Positions 36,701-45,866 of a stretch of DNA of 64,000 bases are shown piece after piece (the stretch's first letter is position 1; every line of letters starts with the position of its first letter). The notes below the pieces were generated by a model. The model searched no databases. It saw only the letters and a list, made by a program, of their open reading frames with translations, and was not told the DNA's origin. Location of the stretch: the NCBI RefSeq assembly GCF_002723995.1, contig NZ_BEWP01000001.1:1-64000 (forward strand), in the 5' to 3' direction. The position numbers and the translations under genes are program-made. The stretch is from Gluconobacter kondonii (GTDB lineage: Bacteria; Pseudomonadota; Alphaproteobacteria; Acetobacterales; Acetobacteraceae).

Positions 36701-37218
36701 TCGAAGAAGACGGTAAAACGGAAGCCGCACGCTTCACCATGCCCCGCCAGCCCAAGGACGACGGCGAGTGCATCGCCGATTTCGTGCGCGATATCAGCGA
36801 CGATGTCCGTGACGTGGTTGGGCTTCAGGTCGTCACCGTCGGGCAGAAGGCATCCGATCTCGCGCGGGTGTGGTTCGAGGACAACCGCTATCAGGACTAT
36901 CTGTATCTGCATGGCCTGTCGGTCGAGATGGCGGAAGCCATGGCGGAATACACCCACAAGCGCATCCGCGCCGAACTGGGCTTCGCAGGCGAGGACAACC
37001 GCGACATGGAAAAGCTGCTCTCACAGTCCTATCGCGGCTCGCGCTATTCCTTCGGTTATCCCGCCTGTCCGCGGCTTGAGGATCAGGAACTGATCCTGAA
37101 AATGCTGGATGCCGAACGCATCGGCGTGTCGCTTTCAGACGGCTATCAGCTTCACCCCGAGCAGTCGACATCCGCACTCGTAATGCTGAATCCGCGTGCA
37201 AAATATTTCACCGTCTAA
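33712..37218 (+). CDS. metH: Cobalamin-dependent methionine synthase
   Basis: A 1168-residue four-module enzyme that transfers a methyl group from 5-methyltetrahydrofolate to homocysteine. The homocysteine module (about 1-320) has the zinc pair Cys291-Cys292 in GGCCGTSTPH. The pterin module (about 340-600) follows, with FSIGERCNANGSKKW at its start. The cobalamin module has DVHDIGKN with the cobalt ligand His735. The C-terminal reactivation domain (about 880-1168) has YRGSRYSFGYPACP for S-adenosylmethionine binding. The frame is open 24 codons upstream, but homology begins at MSSRPHLLDALADQ. Two hairpins lie in the leader. purU follows after 39 bases, probably co-transcribed, linking both to the one-carbon folate pool. 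Confidence 0.95.
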   Translation: MSSRPHLLDALADQVLLCDGGMGSRVQMLDLEVERDYWGQENCTEILNLSRPELVREIHRGYFEAGADMVETNTFGGSIVTLAEFGLQDRTREINRTAATLAREAAETFSDGRHRYVMGSIGPGTKLPTLGNIAYDDLEAGLVEQCRGLIDGGVDGFLIETCQDTLQIKAAVNAAKIARIELGSDAPIFVQVTVETTGTLLVGPDIAAAATTVQALDVPSLGLNCATGPQEMGEHVRWLSENWPGLISMQPNAGLPELVDGKTVYPLSPEEMAVWMERFVQEDGLNLIGGCCGTSTPHIQALDEMLRRLGGTKLRPAPVKRSTIWMPSVSSLYTQTPLRQENSYFSIGERCNANGSKKWRELQEANDWDGCVAIGREQAAEGSNALDICTAFVGRDEVREMNEVVTRFTSSVNAPLVIDSTETPVIEAALKLHGGKPIINSINFEDGEEQAHARMKLARKFGAAMIALTIDEVGMAKEPQDKLRIAERLVDFACTQYGLPQSDLMIDPLTFTIATGVEDDRKLGQWTLEGIKLIRDKFPDIQIILGLSNISFGLNPAARAVLNSVFLDHAVKAGMTGAIVHVSKIRPLHLIAPEEVKVAEDLIFDRRTEDYDPLQKLLELFAGRKAADAVKKRRAETPAERLKDRIVDGDRKGIEDDLAAAMTEMPPLDIINNVLLDGMKVVGELFGSGKMQLPFVLQSAETMKTAVAWLEPHMERTEGQHRGTMVLATVKGDVHDIGKNLVDIILTNNGYRVINLGIKVPLADMIAAVKEHNADALGMSGLLVKSTVIMRENLVEMHRQGFDLPVILGGAALTRNYVEEECARSYGAGEPGRVAYARDAFDGLGLMDKIANNDLDSYLGAIQTRRASQASRKTERAPEIAETRGFGEVDREAAKARRERISGSEPVITPPFWGARVLEATPNAVLPFLNERSLYQFQWGFRKQGRSLDEFMEYAKIELRPVLKRMLALSAEQDIIRPQAIYGYWKAAGDGNDLVLFEEDGKTEAARFTMPRQPKDDGECIADFVRDISDDVRDVVGLQVVTVGQKASDLARVWFEDNRYQDYLYLHGLSVEMAEAMAEYTHKRIRAELGFAGEDNRDMEKLLSQSYRGSRYSFGYPACPRLEDQELILKMLDAERIGVSLSDGYQLHPEQSTSALVMLNPRAKYFTV

Positions 37219-37257
37219 GGACGGCAGATTTTTAAAAAAGACGAGAAAAGATCTTCC

Positions 37258-38136
37258 ATGACGGCCCCTCCAGTTTCGCAGACGACCTATGTCCTGACAC
37301 TTTCCTGCCCCAACCGCCCGGGTATCGTGGCCGCCATCAGCGGGAAGCTGGCGGAACTGGATGCCAACATCACAGAAGCACAGCAGTTCGATGACCGGGA
37401 CAGCACGGTCTTCTTCATGCGGATCGTCTTTGAAGTCGCACAAGACCGGACCAGCGCCCAACAGCTGCGCGAGGCGCTGGCCGTTCTGGGAAACAATTTC
37501 AGCATGGAGTGGGCCCTGCATGACCGCAGCGTGAGGCCGAAGGTTCTGCTGATGGTCTCACGCTTCGATCACTGTCTGGTCGATCTGCTCTATCGCTGGC
37601 GCATCGGGGAACTTCCAATCGAGCCGGTTGGCATCGTGTCGAACCATCCGCGCGACGTGTTCGCGGATCTGGATTTCTACGGCATTCCGTTCCATCATGT
37701 GCCCGTCACGAAAGAAACGAAGCCCGCGCAGGAAGCTCATGTGCTGGACCTGCTGGCATCGAGCGGTGCCGAGCTGGTCATTCTCGCGCGTTATATGCAG
37801 GTTCTGTCCAACGAGATGGCCGCCAGCCTGTCCGGTCGCTGTATCAATATTCACCACTCCTTCCTCCCCGGCTTCAAGGGCGCGCGCCCCTACCATCAGG
37901 CCTTTGCCCGCGGCGTGAAGCTGATCGGCGCGACGGCCCATTATGTCACGCTGGACCTGGATGAGGGGCCGATCATCGAGCAGGATGTGGAGCGCATCTC
38001 CCACGCCGACACACCCGAAGACCTGATCCGCAAAGGACGCGATATCGAACGTCGCGTTCTGGCACGTGCCGTCCGGTATCACATTGAACGCCGAACCATC
38101 ATCAACGGTAGCCGCACAGTCGTCTTTGCGACCTGA
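37258..38136 (+). CDS. purU: Formyltetrahydrofolate deformylase
   Basis: A 292-residue PurU. An N-terminal ACT domain (about residues 10-85; [20 protein letters not shown]) is followed by a formyltransferase-type catalytic domain (about 95-285) containing [20 protein letters not shown], with the catalytic Asn-His and, downstream, the Asp in [12 protein letters not shown]. It hydrolyses 10-formyltetrahydrofolate to formate and tetrahydrofolate and so balances the folate pool that feeds MetH just upstream; methionine and glycine sense this balance in E. coli PurU through the ACT domain. GAGAAAAG precedes the start. Confidence 0.93.
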   Translation: MTAPPVSQTTYVLTLSCPNRPGIVAAISGKLAELDANITEAQQFDDRDSTVFFMRIVFEVAQDRTSAQQLREALAVLGNNFSMEWALHDRSVRPKVLLMVSRFDHCLVDLLYRWRIGELPIEPVGIVSNHPRDVFADLDFYGIPFHHVPVTKETKPAQEAHVLDLLASSGAELVILARYMQVLSNEMAASLSGRCINIHHSFLPGFKGARPYHQAFARGVKLIGATAHYVTLDLDEGPIIEQDVERISHADTPEDLIRKGRDIERRVLARAVRYHIERRTIINGSRTVVFAT

Positions 38137-38236
38137 ACGAGGCTTTTCTTCGACGGGACATATAAATTTCGCACGACACCCGGAATATTCTCTCCTAGGG
38201 TCGATCCAGTATTTCACAGTCGGTAGCACTCGTCAG

Positions 38237-38674
38237 ATGACCGTCCGTAACGCTCTTTTTTCACTTACCCTCCTCATCGGCCAGACGGCCTGTTCAGGAG
38301 ACTGGGTTCTCGAAAAAAGACTGACACCAGCGGATACACTGAGGGAAACATCAAACCGCACTGTGGTTCCCGGCACGTTCGTCATGACCGTTAAAAGCGT
38401 GAACGTTTTCAACAAGATGGTCTTCCTCAACTCGGAAGATACCTATCTGGACCGCGCCAATGTCGCCGTGCAGATCACATCTTCGGTCGCCTATAATGCC
38501 GACATCCGGTTTGGCGGTGATTTCCGGAACATGGTGCTGAACAAAAAAATTCTGGTGATCGGATCGGCCATGAAAGTCGGTGCGGATCTCGAACAGGGGA
38601 TCATCGTCAACACCAAGGGGGACGAGCGGACCTATATTTTCGTCAGCCGGGCGAGCAATATTTTCTTCGAATAA
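38237..38674 (+). CDS. Hypothetical exported protein
   Basis: A 145-residue protein with a short N-terminal signal (MTVRNALFSLTLLIGQTAC) ending in Cys19, which may be a degenerate lipobox because Gln16 and Thr17 are poor lipobox residues. The mature part is predicted to be mostly beta strands (VVPGTFVMTVKSVNVFN, NVAVQITSSV, KKILVIGSAM), perhaps an OB-like barrel. I recognise no family. No clear ribosome site stands before ATG 38237; the frame is open upstream, but the hydrophobic signal begins here. It stands alone between purU and the D-lactate-type oxidase, each about 100-120 bases away. Confidence 0.5.
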   Translation: MTVRNALFSLTLLIGQTACSGDWVLEKRLTPADTLRETSNRTVVPGTFVMTVKSVNVFNKMVFLNSEDTYLDRANVAVQITSSVAYNADIRFGGDFRNMVLNKKILVIGSAMKVGADLEQGIIVNTKGDERTYIFVSRASNIFFE

Positions 38675-38794
38675 GCCCGTTGCTCTGCCCCAACAGAACC
38701 TGATCTTGCAATGCAGATCCATTTTTAGACAGATTATTTCATTCTATATCCCCATATCGGCCTGAAGATATTTCCCAACCCAACAATCCGCCCT

Positions 38795-40249
38795 ATGAAG
38801 AGCGTCCTTTTCTTCATGCCGGACCCAGTCATGACCGTCTCTTCCACTTCTGCTCAGGACCGCTTACAGGCCGTTCTCAAGGCCCTTCAGCCCGTCATGG
38901 GAGAGCAGATCAGCACGGCACTCTCCGTCCGCGAAGAACACAGCCACGGCGAGGCCATGAATGCTTCCCGGCTGCCCGAGGCGGTGGTCTTCGCGGAAAG
39001 CACGCAGGATATCGCAACCGTTCTGCGCCATTGTCATGAATGGCGGGTTCCAGTTGTGGCATTCGGAGCGGGCACCTCGGTCGAAGGGCATGTCGTACCG
39101 CCCGAGCAGGCCATCAGCCTCGACCTGTCGCGCATGACCGACATCGTGGAACTGAACGCCGAAGATCTGGACTGCCGGGTTCAGGCTGGGATCACGCGCC
39201 AGACGCTGAATGTGGAAATCCGTGACACCGGCCTTTTCTTTCCGGTCGATCCGGGTGGAGAAGCGACGATCGGCGGCATGTGCGCCACCCGGGCCTCAGG
39301 CACAGCGGCCGTGCGTTATGGCACAATGAAGGAAAACGTGCTCGGTCTGACCGTTGTGCTCGCGACCGGCGAAATCATCCGCACGGGCGGCCGCGTCCGT
39401 AAATCCTCCACCGGCTATGACCTGACATCCCTGTTCGTTGGCTCGGAAGGCACGCTGGGGATCATCACGGAAGCCCAGCTTCGTCTGCATGGACGCGCCG
39501 AGACCGTATCCGCGGCCATCTGCCAGTTTGAGAGCCTGCATGACGCAATCCGGACCGCCATGGAAATCATCCAGTGCGGTATTCCCATCACCCGCGTGGA
39601 ACTGATGGACAGCATGCAGATGGCGGCCTCCATCCAGTATTCCGGCCTTACGGAATATCAGCCGCTGACCACGCTGTTCTTCGAATTCACCGGCTCACCT
39701 GCGGCCGTGCGCGAACAGGTCGAGACAACGGAAGCCATTGCGTCGGGCAATAACGGGCTGGGTTTTGCCTGGGCCGAGAGTGCGGAAGACCGGACCCGTC
39801 TGTGGAAGGCGCGGCATGACGCCTACTGGGCGGCAAAGGCCATTGTTCCGGGCGCGCGGGTCATTTCCACGGACTGTATCGTTCCGATTTCGCGTCTGGG
39901 CGAGTTGATCGAAGGCGTGCATCGTGACATCGAAGCGTCCGGCCTACGCGCGCCGCTGCTGGGCCATGTTGGGGACGGCAATTTCCATACGCTCATCATT
40001 ACGGACGACACACCCGAAGGGCATGACCGCGCCCTCGATCTGGACCGGAAAATCGTTGCCCGCGCCCTGTCGCTGAATGGTTCGTGCAGCGGCGAACATG
40101 GTGTCGGCATGGGCAAGCTGGAGTTTCTGGAAACCGAGCATGGGGCTGGAAGTCTGAGCGTGATGCGGGCGCTGAAAAATACGATGGACCCGCATCATAT
40201 CCTCAATCCCGGCAAGCTCCTGCCTACAGGCCCGGTTTACACGGGCTGA
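38795..40249 (+). CDS. FAD-linked D-lactate/2-hydroxyacid dehydrogenase (GlcD/Dld1 type)
   Basis: A 484-residue oxidoreductase with a PCMH-type FAD domain (about residues 50-230; VPVVAFGAGTSVEGHVVPPE, DPGGEATIGGMCATRASGT, STGYDLTSLFVGSEGTLG) and a C-terminal substrate domain (about 240-480) with the metal/substrate motif GHVGDGNFH and SCSGEHGVGMGK. This is the cytochrome-linked D-lactate dehydrogenase (Dld1/LDHD) and glycolate oxidase GlcD family. It would feed electrons from D-lactate or glycolate into the respiratory chain. Starts at 38795, 38816 or 38831 are all possible and none has a good ribosome site. mqo follows after 56 bases, perhaps in one transcript, joining two respiratory 2-hydroxyacid oxidations. 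Confidence 0.85.
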   Translation: MKSVLFFMPDPVMTVSSTSAQDRLQAVLKALQPVMGEQISTALSVREEHSHGEAMNASRLPEAVVFAESTQDIATVLRHCHEWRVPVVAFGAGTSVEGHVVPPEQAISLDLSRMTDIVELNAEDLDCRVQAGITRQTLNVEIRDTGLFFPVDPGGEATIGGMCATRASGTAAVRYGTMKENVLGLTVVLATGEIIRTGGRVRKSSTGYDLTSLFVGSEGTLGIITEAQLRLHGRAETVSAAICQFESLHDAIRTAMEIIQCGIPITRVELMDSMQMAASIQYSGLTEYQPLTTLFFEFTGSPAAVREQVETTEAIASGNNGLGFAWAESAEDRTRLWKARHDAYWAAKAIVPGARVISTDCIVPISRLGELIEGVHRDIEASGLRAPLLGHVGDGNFHTLIITDDTPEGHDRALDLDRKIVARALSLNGSCSGEHGVGMGKLEFLETEHGAGSLSVMRALKNTMDPHHILNPGKLLPTGPVYTG

Positions 40250-40305
40250 ACTTTCAGGGATCTTTCGCTCTCTTTTCTTTCCAGCCCTTGCCGGATTTCA
40301 GCCTC

Positions 40306-41805
40306 ATGCCGTCAGTTTCCAGCCTCTGCCCCGACGTCGTTCTGATCGGTGCGGGGATCATGAGTTCCACACTTGCGGCCCTGCTGCGCGAACTCGATCC
40401 GTCGCTGTCGATGATGATGTTCGAAACGTTGCCGGATTGCGGACAGGAAAGTTCCTATGCCTGGAACAATGCCGGGACCGGACATGCCGGGAACTGCGAA
40501 CTGAATTACACGCCCCAGCGCGCGGATGGCAGCATCGACATCTCCAAGGCGCTGGCGATCAACACGGAATTCGACCTCTCAAGGCAGCTCTGGACGCACT
40601 GGGTCCGCGAAGGTCGCATTGCCGATCCGGCAGCTTTCGTGCAGCCCTGCCCCCATATCAGTCTGGTTTGGGGAGCGGAGAACGTCGCCTTTCTCAAGGC
40701 CCGTTACGAGGCGATGGTCGCCCATCACTGCTTTGCGGATATGGAATACACGTCCGATCCGGCGCTTATCGCGCAATGGGCCCCCCTTGCAATGGCAGGA
40801 CGCGATACGTCCCAACCCGTTGCGGCCACGCGTATCAAAGAGGGCACGGACGTCAATTTCGGCGCCCTGACCCACGCGCTGACGGATTCTCTCAAGTCAG
40901 ACCGCAACATTGCCATCCACTACAATCATCGCGTCACCGGCCTGACACGCACCACGGACGGACGCTGGCGCGTGACGGCCACCGATACCGAAAGCGGCCA
41001 CACGACCACGGTTCTGACGCGGTTTGTTTTTATCGGCGCGGGGGGCAATGCGCTGCCTCTGCTTCAGGCCTCCGGCATTCCCGAAGCAGCACATTACGCC
41101 GGTTTCCCCGTCAGCGGCCTGTGGCTGCGCTGCATGGACCCGTCCATTACGGGGCAACACCACGCCAAGGTCTACGGCAAGGCCCCTGTCGGCTCCCCCC
41201 CCATGTCGGTCCCGCATCTCGATACGCGCGTCATCCACGGCAAATCCTGCCTGCTGTTCGGACCTTATGCGGGATTTTCCACGAAATTCCTCAAAAGCGG
41301 TTCATGGACGGATTATTTCCGCTCTCTGACGCCCCAAAATATCATTCCCGCCCTGACAGCCGGGAAAGACAACCTCGGACTACTGGACTATCTCGTGCGT
41401 CAGGTTCTTCAGACGAACGAGGACCGCTTCAAAGCCCTTCAGGATTTCTACCCGACAGCCAGACCAGAAGACTGGACGAAAGGCGTTGCCGGACAGCGCG
41501 TGCAGATTATCCGTCCGGACAAGGGGCTGCACGGAACACTGCGCTTTGGGACCGAGCTTGTGAAAAGCGCCGACCGCTCCCTCATGGCCATCCTCGGCGC
41601 ATCGCCCGGAGCGTCCGTTGCCGCTTCCGTGGCGCTTCAGGTCGTCCAACACGTCTTTCCCGAACGGCTGACAGAAACCGACTGGCTGCCCCGTCTGCGT
41701 CAGGTGTTTCCAGCCTACGGGATCGATCTGACCAAAGACGCCCAAGCCTGCGCAACACTTCGGGAAGAAACTGCCCGTGTTCTGAAGATCACGGCAAAAG
41801 CGTAA
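40306..41805 (+). CDS. mqo: Malate:quinone oxidoreductase
   Basis: A 499-residue FAD-dependent Mqo. The N-terminal FAD motif DVVLIGAGIMSSTLAALLRE is the Mqo form (G-A-G-I-M-S), and SSYAWNNAGTGHAGNCELNY is the family's signature segment. Later PLLQASGIPEA and the C-terminal LGASPGASVAASVALQVVQH, which contacts FAD, are also typical. It oxidises malate to oxaloacetate and reduces ubiquinone at the membrane. Gluconobacter has an incomplete citrate cycle, and Mqo is one of the few malate-oxidising enzymes it is known to have. Homology and start match ATG 40306; longer in-frame sequence overlaps the upstream gene. Confidence 0.94.
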   Translation: MPSVSSLCPDVVLIGAGIMSSTLAALLRELDPSLSMMMFETLPDCGQESSYAWNNAGTGHAGNCELNYTPQRADGSIDISKALAINTEFDLSRQLWTHWVREGRIADPAAFVQPCPHISLVWGAENVAFLKARYEAMVAHHCFADMEYTSDPALIAQWAPLAMAGRDTSQPVAATRIKEGTDVNFGALTHALTDSLKSDRNIAIHYNHRVTGLTRTTDGRWRVTATDTESGHTTTVLTRFVFIGAGGNALPLLQASGIPEAAHYAGFPVSGLWLRCMDPSITGQHHAKVYGKAPVGSPPMSVPHLDTRVIHGKSCLLFGPYAGFSTKFLKSGSWTDYFRSLTPQNIIPALTAGKDNLGLLDYLVRQVLQTNEDRFKALQDFYPTARPEDWTKGVAGQRVQIIRPDKGLHGTLRFGTELVKSADRSLMAILGASPGASVAASVALQVVQHVFPERLTETDWLPRLRQVFPAYGIDLTKDAQACATLREETARVLKITAKA

Positions 41806-41926
41806 TAGTCACCTTTTTAGGGCCGGATTTCGCTCAACGGACGTTACACGTCCATTCGGCTCTGATATCGTATGTGTGATTTTACACTTGTCTGTTTGCT
41901 TTCACGCTCAGGAATCGATTTGACAC

Positions 41927-42745
41927 ATGACTGATGGTTCGGGCTCCGTGATCACCACCGCCTCGCCGCAGAGTTCGAAAAGGCGGGATAATTCGGCCCG
42001 GCAGAAACAGATCCTCGACGTCCTTCTCGAAACCGGAAGCGCCACCATCGAAGGTCTGGCAGAGCGTTTCGGGGTGAGTCGCATGACGATTCACCGTGAC
42101 TCCCATGCCCTCGTGCAGCAGGGTCTGATCGACAAGCTGCATGGCAGCATCGTCCTGCGCAACAAAGTCACGACCCAGAAAACGGTCAATTTCCGACGCT
42201 CACGGGCGACAGATCTCAAGGACGCGATTATCCAGCGGGCCGTCTCGCTGATCCAGCCCGAGCAGGTTCTGGTCCTTGATGACTCCACCACCGTCGCGGC
42301 CATGCTGCCGCTGCTGCCTGCTCTTGCGCCCCTGACGATCATTACCAACGCCGTGGGTGTCATTCAGGCACTCTCGCCCTACCCCAACCTGAAACTGATC
42401 TGCCTTGGCGGCGACTATAATCCGCCGCGCAATGCGTTTTTCGGGCTGGTCTGCGAACAGGCCGCGCAGTCCCTGCGGGCGAACATGATGTTTCTCTCGA
42501 CCTCCATTATCCATAACGCCACCGCGTTCCAGAACGATCAGGATGTGGTCAAGGTCAAGCGGATCATGATGGATATGGCGGACCAGTGTGTTCTGCTGGT
42601 GGACAGCACGAAGTTCCGCAAAGGCGGCCTGCACCGTCTGGCGTCCCTGTCGGAATTCGACCACGTCCTGACAGATTCCCATCTCAAGCCGTCCATCGCG
42701 AAGGCTCTGGCGCAGGAAGACGTCAATCTCGAAATCTGCACCTGA
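41927..42745 (+). CDS. DeoR-family transcriptional regulator
   Basis: A 272-residue DeoR/GlpR-type regulator. The helix-turn-helix is at about residues 24-72 (ARQKQILDVLLETGSATIEG, SRMTIHRDSHALVQQG), followed by the sugar-phosphate sensor domain (LDDSTTVAAMLPLL, ITNAVGVIQAL, LICLGGDYNPPRNAFFG). The terminal motif LLVDSTKFRKGGLHRLASL matches intact DeoR proteins and is what the frameshifted GlpR in this window lacks. Ligand and targets are unknown. A 6-base inverted repeat (ggacgt/acgtcc, 41839-41853) lies in its 121-base upstream gap. Convergent with mntR. Confidence 0.85.
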   Translation: MTDGSGSVITTASPQSSKRRDNSARQKQILDVLLETGSATIEGLAERFGVSRMTIHRDSHALVQQGLIDKLHGSIVLRNKVTTQKTVNFRRSRATDLKDAIIQRAVSLIQPEQVLVLDDSTTVAAMLPLLPALAPLTIITNAVGVIQALSPYPNLKLICLGGDYNPPRNAFFGLVCEQAAQSLRANMMFLSTSIIHNATAFQNDQDVVKVKRIMMDMADQCVLLVDSTKFRKGGLHRLASLSEFDHVLTDSHLKPSIAKALAQEDVNLEICT

Positions 42746-42768
42746 GCGCAGATTTCGGACCCGGACTA

Positions 42769-43260
42769 TCAGGCGTCCGGTAAGTTTTGCATGAACTGTT
42801 GCAGATTGCCCCGGATCGCCTTTTCAAACAGCGTTAGAGTCTCGCTCCCGACGTAATGCTCCACCCCTTCGGAATCGACGCGGGCATTTTCCTCGCTGAC
42901 GCCGAGCGCCAACAGAAATGCTTCCACGATCCGGTGCCGGTGCCGTGCCTTGTCCGCCATTTCCTGTCCCGCGGGCGTCAGAAATACCCCTCTGTAGGGT
43001 TTCTGCGTGACGTAACCTTCCGTTGCGAGACGGGCGAGCATTTTTGCCACGGTCGGCTGTGACACGCCCAGACGCCCGGCGATATCGACCTGTCGCGCTT
43101 CCTGCCCTTCCGACAGCAGGTCCGAAATCAGTTCGACATAGTCTTCCACCAGCACATTGCGCCGCGCCTCACGATTGGCGCGGAAGCCCTCGGAATGGGT
43201 TTCGACATCAGGCAGCGTCTCCTTGGGCGCGGTGTCCTTCAGCCGTTTTTTCCGTTCCAT
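42769..43260 (-). CDS. mntR: Manganese-responsive regulator MntR (DtxR family)
   Basis: A 163-residue DtxR/MntR-family regulator. A charged N-terminal extension of about 35 residues precedes the winged helix-turn-helix ([20 protein letters not shown] then [20 protein letters not shown]). The dimer and metal-binding part follows, with [18 protein letters not shown] and [12 protein letters not shown] carrying the conserved His and Glu ligands. It lacks the SH3-like third domain of DtxR, as MntR does. It is divergent from mntH with 148 bases between, and would repress it when manganese is sufficient. A palindrome just before mntH is the likely operator. Confidence 0.92.
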   Translation of the reverse strand: MERKKRLKDTAPKETLPDVETHSEGFRANREARRNVLVEDYVELISDLLSEGQEARQVDIAGRLGVSQPTVAKMLARLATEGYVTQKPYRGVFLTPAGQEMADKARHRHRIVEAFLLALGVSEENARVDSEGVEHYVGSETLTLFEKAIRGNLQQFMQNLPDA

Positions 43261-43378
43261 TCCCGTCCTGTGCCTCTATCCAGAAAACATTATTCACGGC
43301 GGAATAAAACATTCCCGATCGCTTTGCCAGTCCGGGCAATCACGATTTTCAGATATTCCGTGTTTTTCATGAGGCTCA

Positions 43379-43395
43379 TCAATATAGCATATTGA
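43379..43395. promoter_or_regulatory. Palindrome before mntH; candidate MntR operator
   Basis: TCAATATAGCATATTGA is a perfect 7-base inverted repeat with a 3-base spacer, 14 bases before the mntH start, in the region shared with divergent mntR. The AT-rich palindrome of this size fits a metalloregulator site, from position and symmetry only. Confidence 0.6.
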
Positions 43396-43408
43396 ATATA
43401 AATCACGG

Positions 43409-44764
43409 ATGGGATTGAATATGTCCCCGATGCCAGACGCCAACGCCCCCCGCACACCCTCTCCGGCCCTCCGCCCGAGCCTGCCCGATGTGTTCTCCAG
43501 CATCCGTGTTCCGGGTGCGGAAGCGTCGTGGTTCAGTCGCTTCATGGCGTTTGTCGGGCCGGGATTCATGGTCTCGGTCGGCTATATGGACCCCGGAAAC
43601 TGGGCCACCGACCTTCAGGGCGGCGCGCGATATGGCTATACGCTGCTCTGCGTCATCATGCTGTCGAACCTCATGGCAATCCTGCTTCAGGCACTCTCCG
43701 CCCGCCTCGGGATTGCGACGGGACAGGATCTCGCTCAGGCCTGCCGGAACCATTTTTCCCCGCGCGTGAACATCGTTCTGTGGCTGGCCTGTGAACTGGC
43801 CATCATTGCCTGCGATTTGGCGGAAGTCATCGGCACGGCCGTGGCGCTCCAGCTCCTGTTCGGCCTGCCCCTCCTCGGCGGGGCCCTGCTGTCCATTCTG
43901 GACGCGTTGATCGTGCTGATGCTGATGAACCGGGGCTTCCGATATCTGGAGGCGTTCGTGATCGCGCTGTTGGGGATCATCGCCCTGTGCTTCGGGATCC
44001 AGCTCGTCGCGGCAGCCCCGCCCGTCCACAGCGTTCTGGCTGGACTTCTACCCGACCCGAAAATCGTGACGACGCCGGGGATGCTCTACATCGCCATCGG
44101 CATCATTGGCGCCACGGTCATGCCGCATAATCTGTATCTGCATTCCTCGATCGTTCAGACCCGCGCCTATGAACGCACCCCGGCCGGACGGCGTGACGCC
44201 ATCCGTTGGACGACGTGGGACAGCACGATCGCCCTGACGCTGGCGCTGTTCATCAATGCGGCCATCCTGATCGTGGCGGCAGCGGCGTTCCACAACTCCG
44301 GCCATCAGGATGTGGCGGAAATTCAGGATGCCTACAGGCTACTCTCCCCGATCCTCGGGCTGGGCATCGCCTCCACGCTGTTTGCGCTGGCACTTCTGGC
44401 AGCGGGCACGAACTCCACGATCACCGGCACGCTGGCCGGACAGATCATCATGGAAGGCTTCCTGCACCTTCGCATCCCGCACTGGGCGCGGCGGCTGCTG
44501 ACACGCGGGCTGGCGATTATTCCCGTGGCGATCGTCACGTTGATCTATGGCAATCGGGGCGTAAGTGATTTGCTGATGGCCAGTCAGGTCATCCTGTCGC
44601 TGCAACTGCCTTTTGCCGTCATTCCGCTCGTCATGTTCGTCTCGGACCGGCGCAAGATGGGCGAGTTCGTGATTTCCATGCCCATCCGTATCCTGTCATG
44701 GGGCGTGGCGGGGCTGATCCTGCTGCTGAATTTCAAGCTGCTTTACGACACTCTGGCGGGCTGA
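43409..44764 (+). CDS. mntH: Nramp-family Mn2+/divalent metal:H+ symporter
   Basis: A 451-residue Nramp transporter. The first unwound helix carries the metal-binding DPGNW motif ([16 protein letters not shown]), and helix 6 carries [14 protein letters not shown] with the conserved Met-Pro-His. Eleven to twelve transmembrane helices are visible; the first 40 residues are cytoplasmic. It imports Mn2+ (and some Fe2+) with protons. It is divergent from mntR and preceded by a palindrome. ATG 43409 is used; ATG 43421 is a close alternative. Convergent with glutaminase, with only 3 bases between the stops. Confidence 0.93.
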   Translation: MGLNMSPMPDANAPRTPSPALRPSLPDVFSSIRVPGAEASWFSRFMAFVGPGFMVSVGYMDPGNWATDLQGGARYGYTLLCVIMLSNLMAILLQALSARLGIATGQDLAQACRNHFSPRVNIVLWLACELAIIACDLAEVIGTAVALQLLFGLPLLGGALLSILDALIVLMLMNRGFRYLEAFVIALLGIIALCFGIQLVAAAPPVHSVLAGLLPDPKIVTTPGMLYIAIGIIGATVMPHNLYLHSSIVQTRAYERTPAGRRDAIRWTTWDSTIALTLALFINAAILIVAAAAFHNSGHQDVAEIQDAYRLLSPILGLGIASTLFALALLAAGTNSTITGTLAGQIIMEGFLHLRIPHWARRLLTRGLAIIPVAIVTLIYGNRGVSDLLMASQVILSLQLPFAVIPLVMFVSDRRKMGEFVISMPIRILSWGVAGLILLLNFKLLYDTLAG

Positions 44765-44767
44765 GAA

Positions 44768-45724
44768 TCAGGTTGGATTGACAACCCACGGGCTGGCGCG
44801 AAACACCGACCATCCTGTGTGCTGCACAAGCCGCTCCAGCGCGCGGGTTCCCAGAAGGGAATTACCCTGTGCGTTCAGCCCCGGCGACCACACCGCGATG
44901 GATGCCACGCCCGGCGCAATCGCAAGGATGCCGCCCCCGACACCGGATTTACCCGGAAGACCCACGCGGATGGCAAATGCCCCCGAGCCGTCATAATGGC
45001 CGCACATCATCATCAACGCGAGGATCGTCTGAGCATTGCGCTCTGACATGACGCGTTCGCCGGTCAGCGGGTTCAGGCCGCCCGTCATGAGATAGGTTCC
45101 GACCTGCGCAAGCTGCTGGCAGTTCATGGTCAGCGCGCATTGATGGAAATAGAAATCCAGCGTGTCCTCAACCACGTTGCGGATATTGCCGAAAGTCCGC
45201 ATGTAGTTCGCGAGCGCCATGTTGCGAAAGCCGGTCTCGCGTTCCTGCCGCGCGACATCCGTGTCGATGTCGATCGAGGCCGGATCATCCACCAGCGGAC
45301 GCAGGAAATCCAGCAGGCGCGTCCGGGCGTTCTCACGACCATAGCGGGACACCAGAATATCAGCGATGACGATGGCACCCGCATTGATGAACGGATTACG
45401 CGGAATACCGTGCTCGTTTTCAAGCTGGATGATGGAGTTGAACGCGCTGCCCGAAGGTTCCTGACGCACGCGCCCCCAAAGCTCCTCGCCCATCGCATTG
45501 AGCGCCATGCTGAGGCTGAACACCTTGGAGACGCTCTGAACAGAAAACGGAACTGCCGCGTCTCCAACAGTGTGTGTCTCACCATCCATCCCCACGACGG
45601 CCATGCCGAAACGATTGAGGTCCACCCGTGCGAGCGGAGGAATGTAATTGGCAACAGCACCCCGTTCTGAGGCCGTCCTCATTTCCTCTGCGATCGAGAC
45701 GATAATGGACGCAAGTGTGGTCAT
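44768..45724 (-). CDS. glsA: Glutaminase
   Basis: A 318-residue serine-dependent beta-lactamase-like glutaminase that hydrolyses glutamine to glutamate and ammonia. The catalytic S-x-x-K is at Ser64-Lys67 ([18 protein letters not shown]). [30 protein letters not shown] and [13 protein letters not shown] are family segments for the active-site Tyr, Asn and Ser. The start at ATG 45724 has GAGG just before it; the longer frame extension is not homologous. In E. coli such enzymes help acid tolerance by releasing ammonia, which would suit an acid-producing bacterium, but that is inference. A 142-base gap with no recognisable element separates it from cysG. Confidence 0.92.
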   Translation of the reverse strand: MTTLASIIVSIAEEMRTASERGAVANYIPPLARVDLNRFGMAVVGMDGETHTVGDAAVPFSVQSVSKVFSLSMALNAMGEELWGRVRQEPSGSAFNSIIQLENEHGIPRNPFINAGAIVIADILVSRYGRENARTRLLDFLRPLVDDPASIDIDTDVARQERETGFRNMALANYMRTFGNIRNVVEDTLDFYFHQCALTMNCQQLAQVGTYLMTGGLNPLTGERVMSERNAQTILALMMMCGHYDGSGAFAIRVGLPGKSGVGGGILAIAPGVASIAVWSPGLNAQGNSLLGTRALERLVQHTGWSVFRASPWVVNPT

Positions 45725-45866
45725 GGGGCCTCGGTGGGTGGAACGCGATGTAACTGAAAGAACATGAGTTTCACAGGCTGCCGGACTTCCGGGCAACCCG
45801 CACGGGCGTGAAGAGGGATATGCATTTACAACATAGCTGAAAGAACCTGTCTTCTTCCCATGCAGA

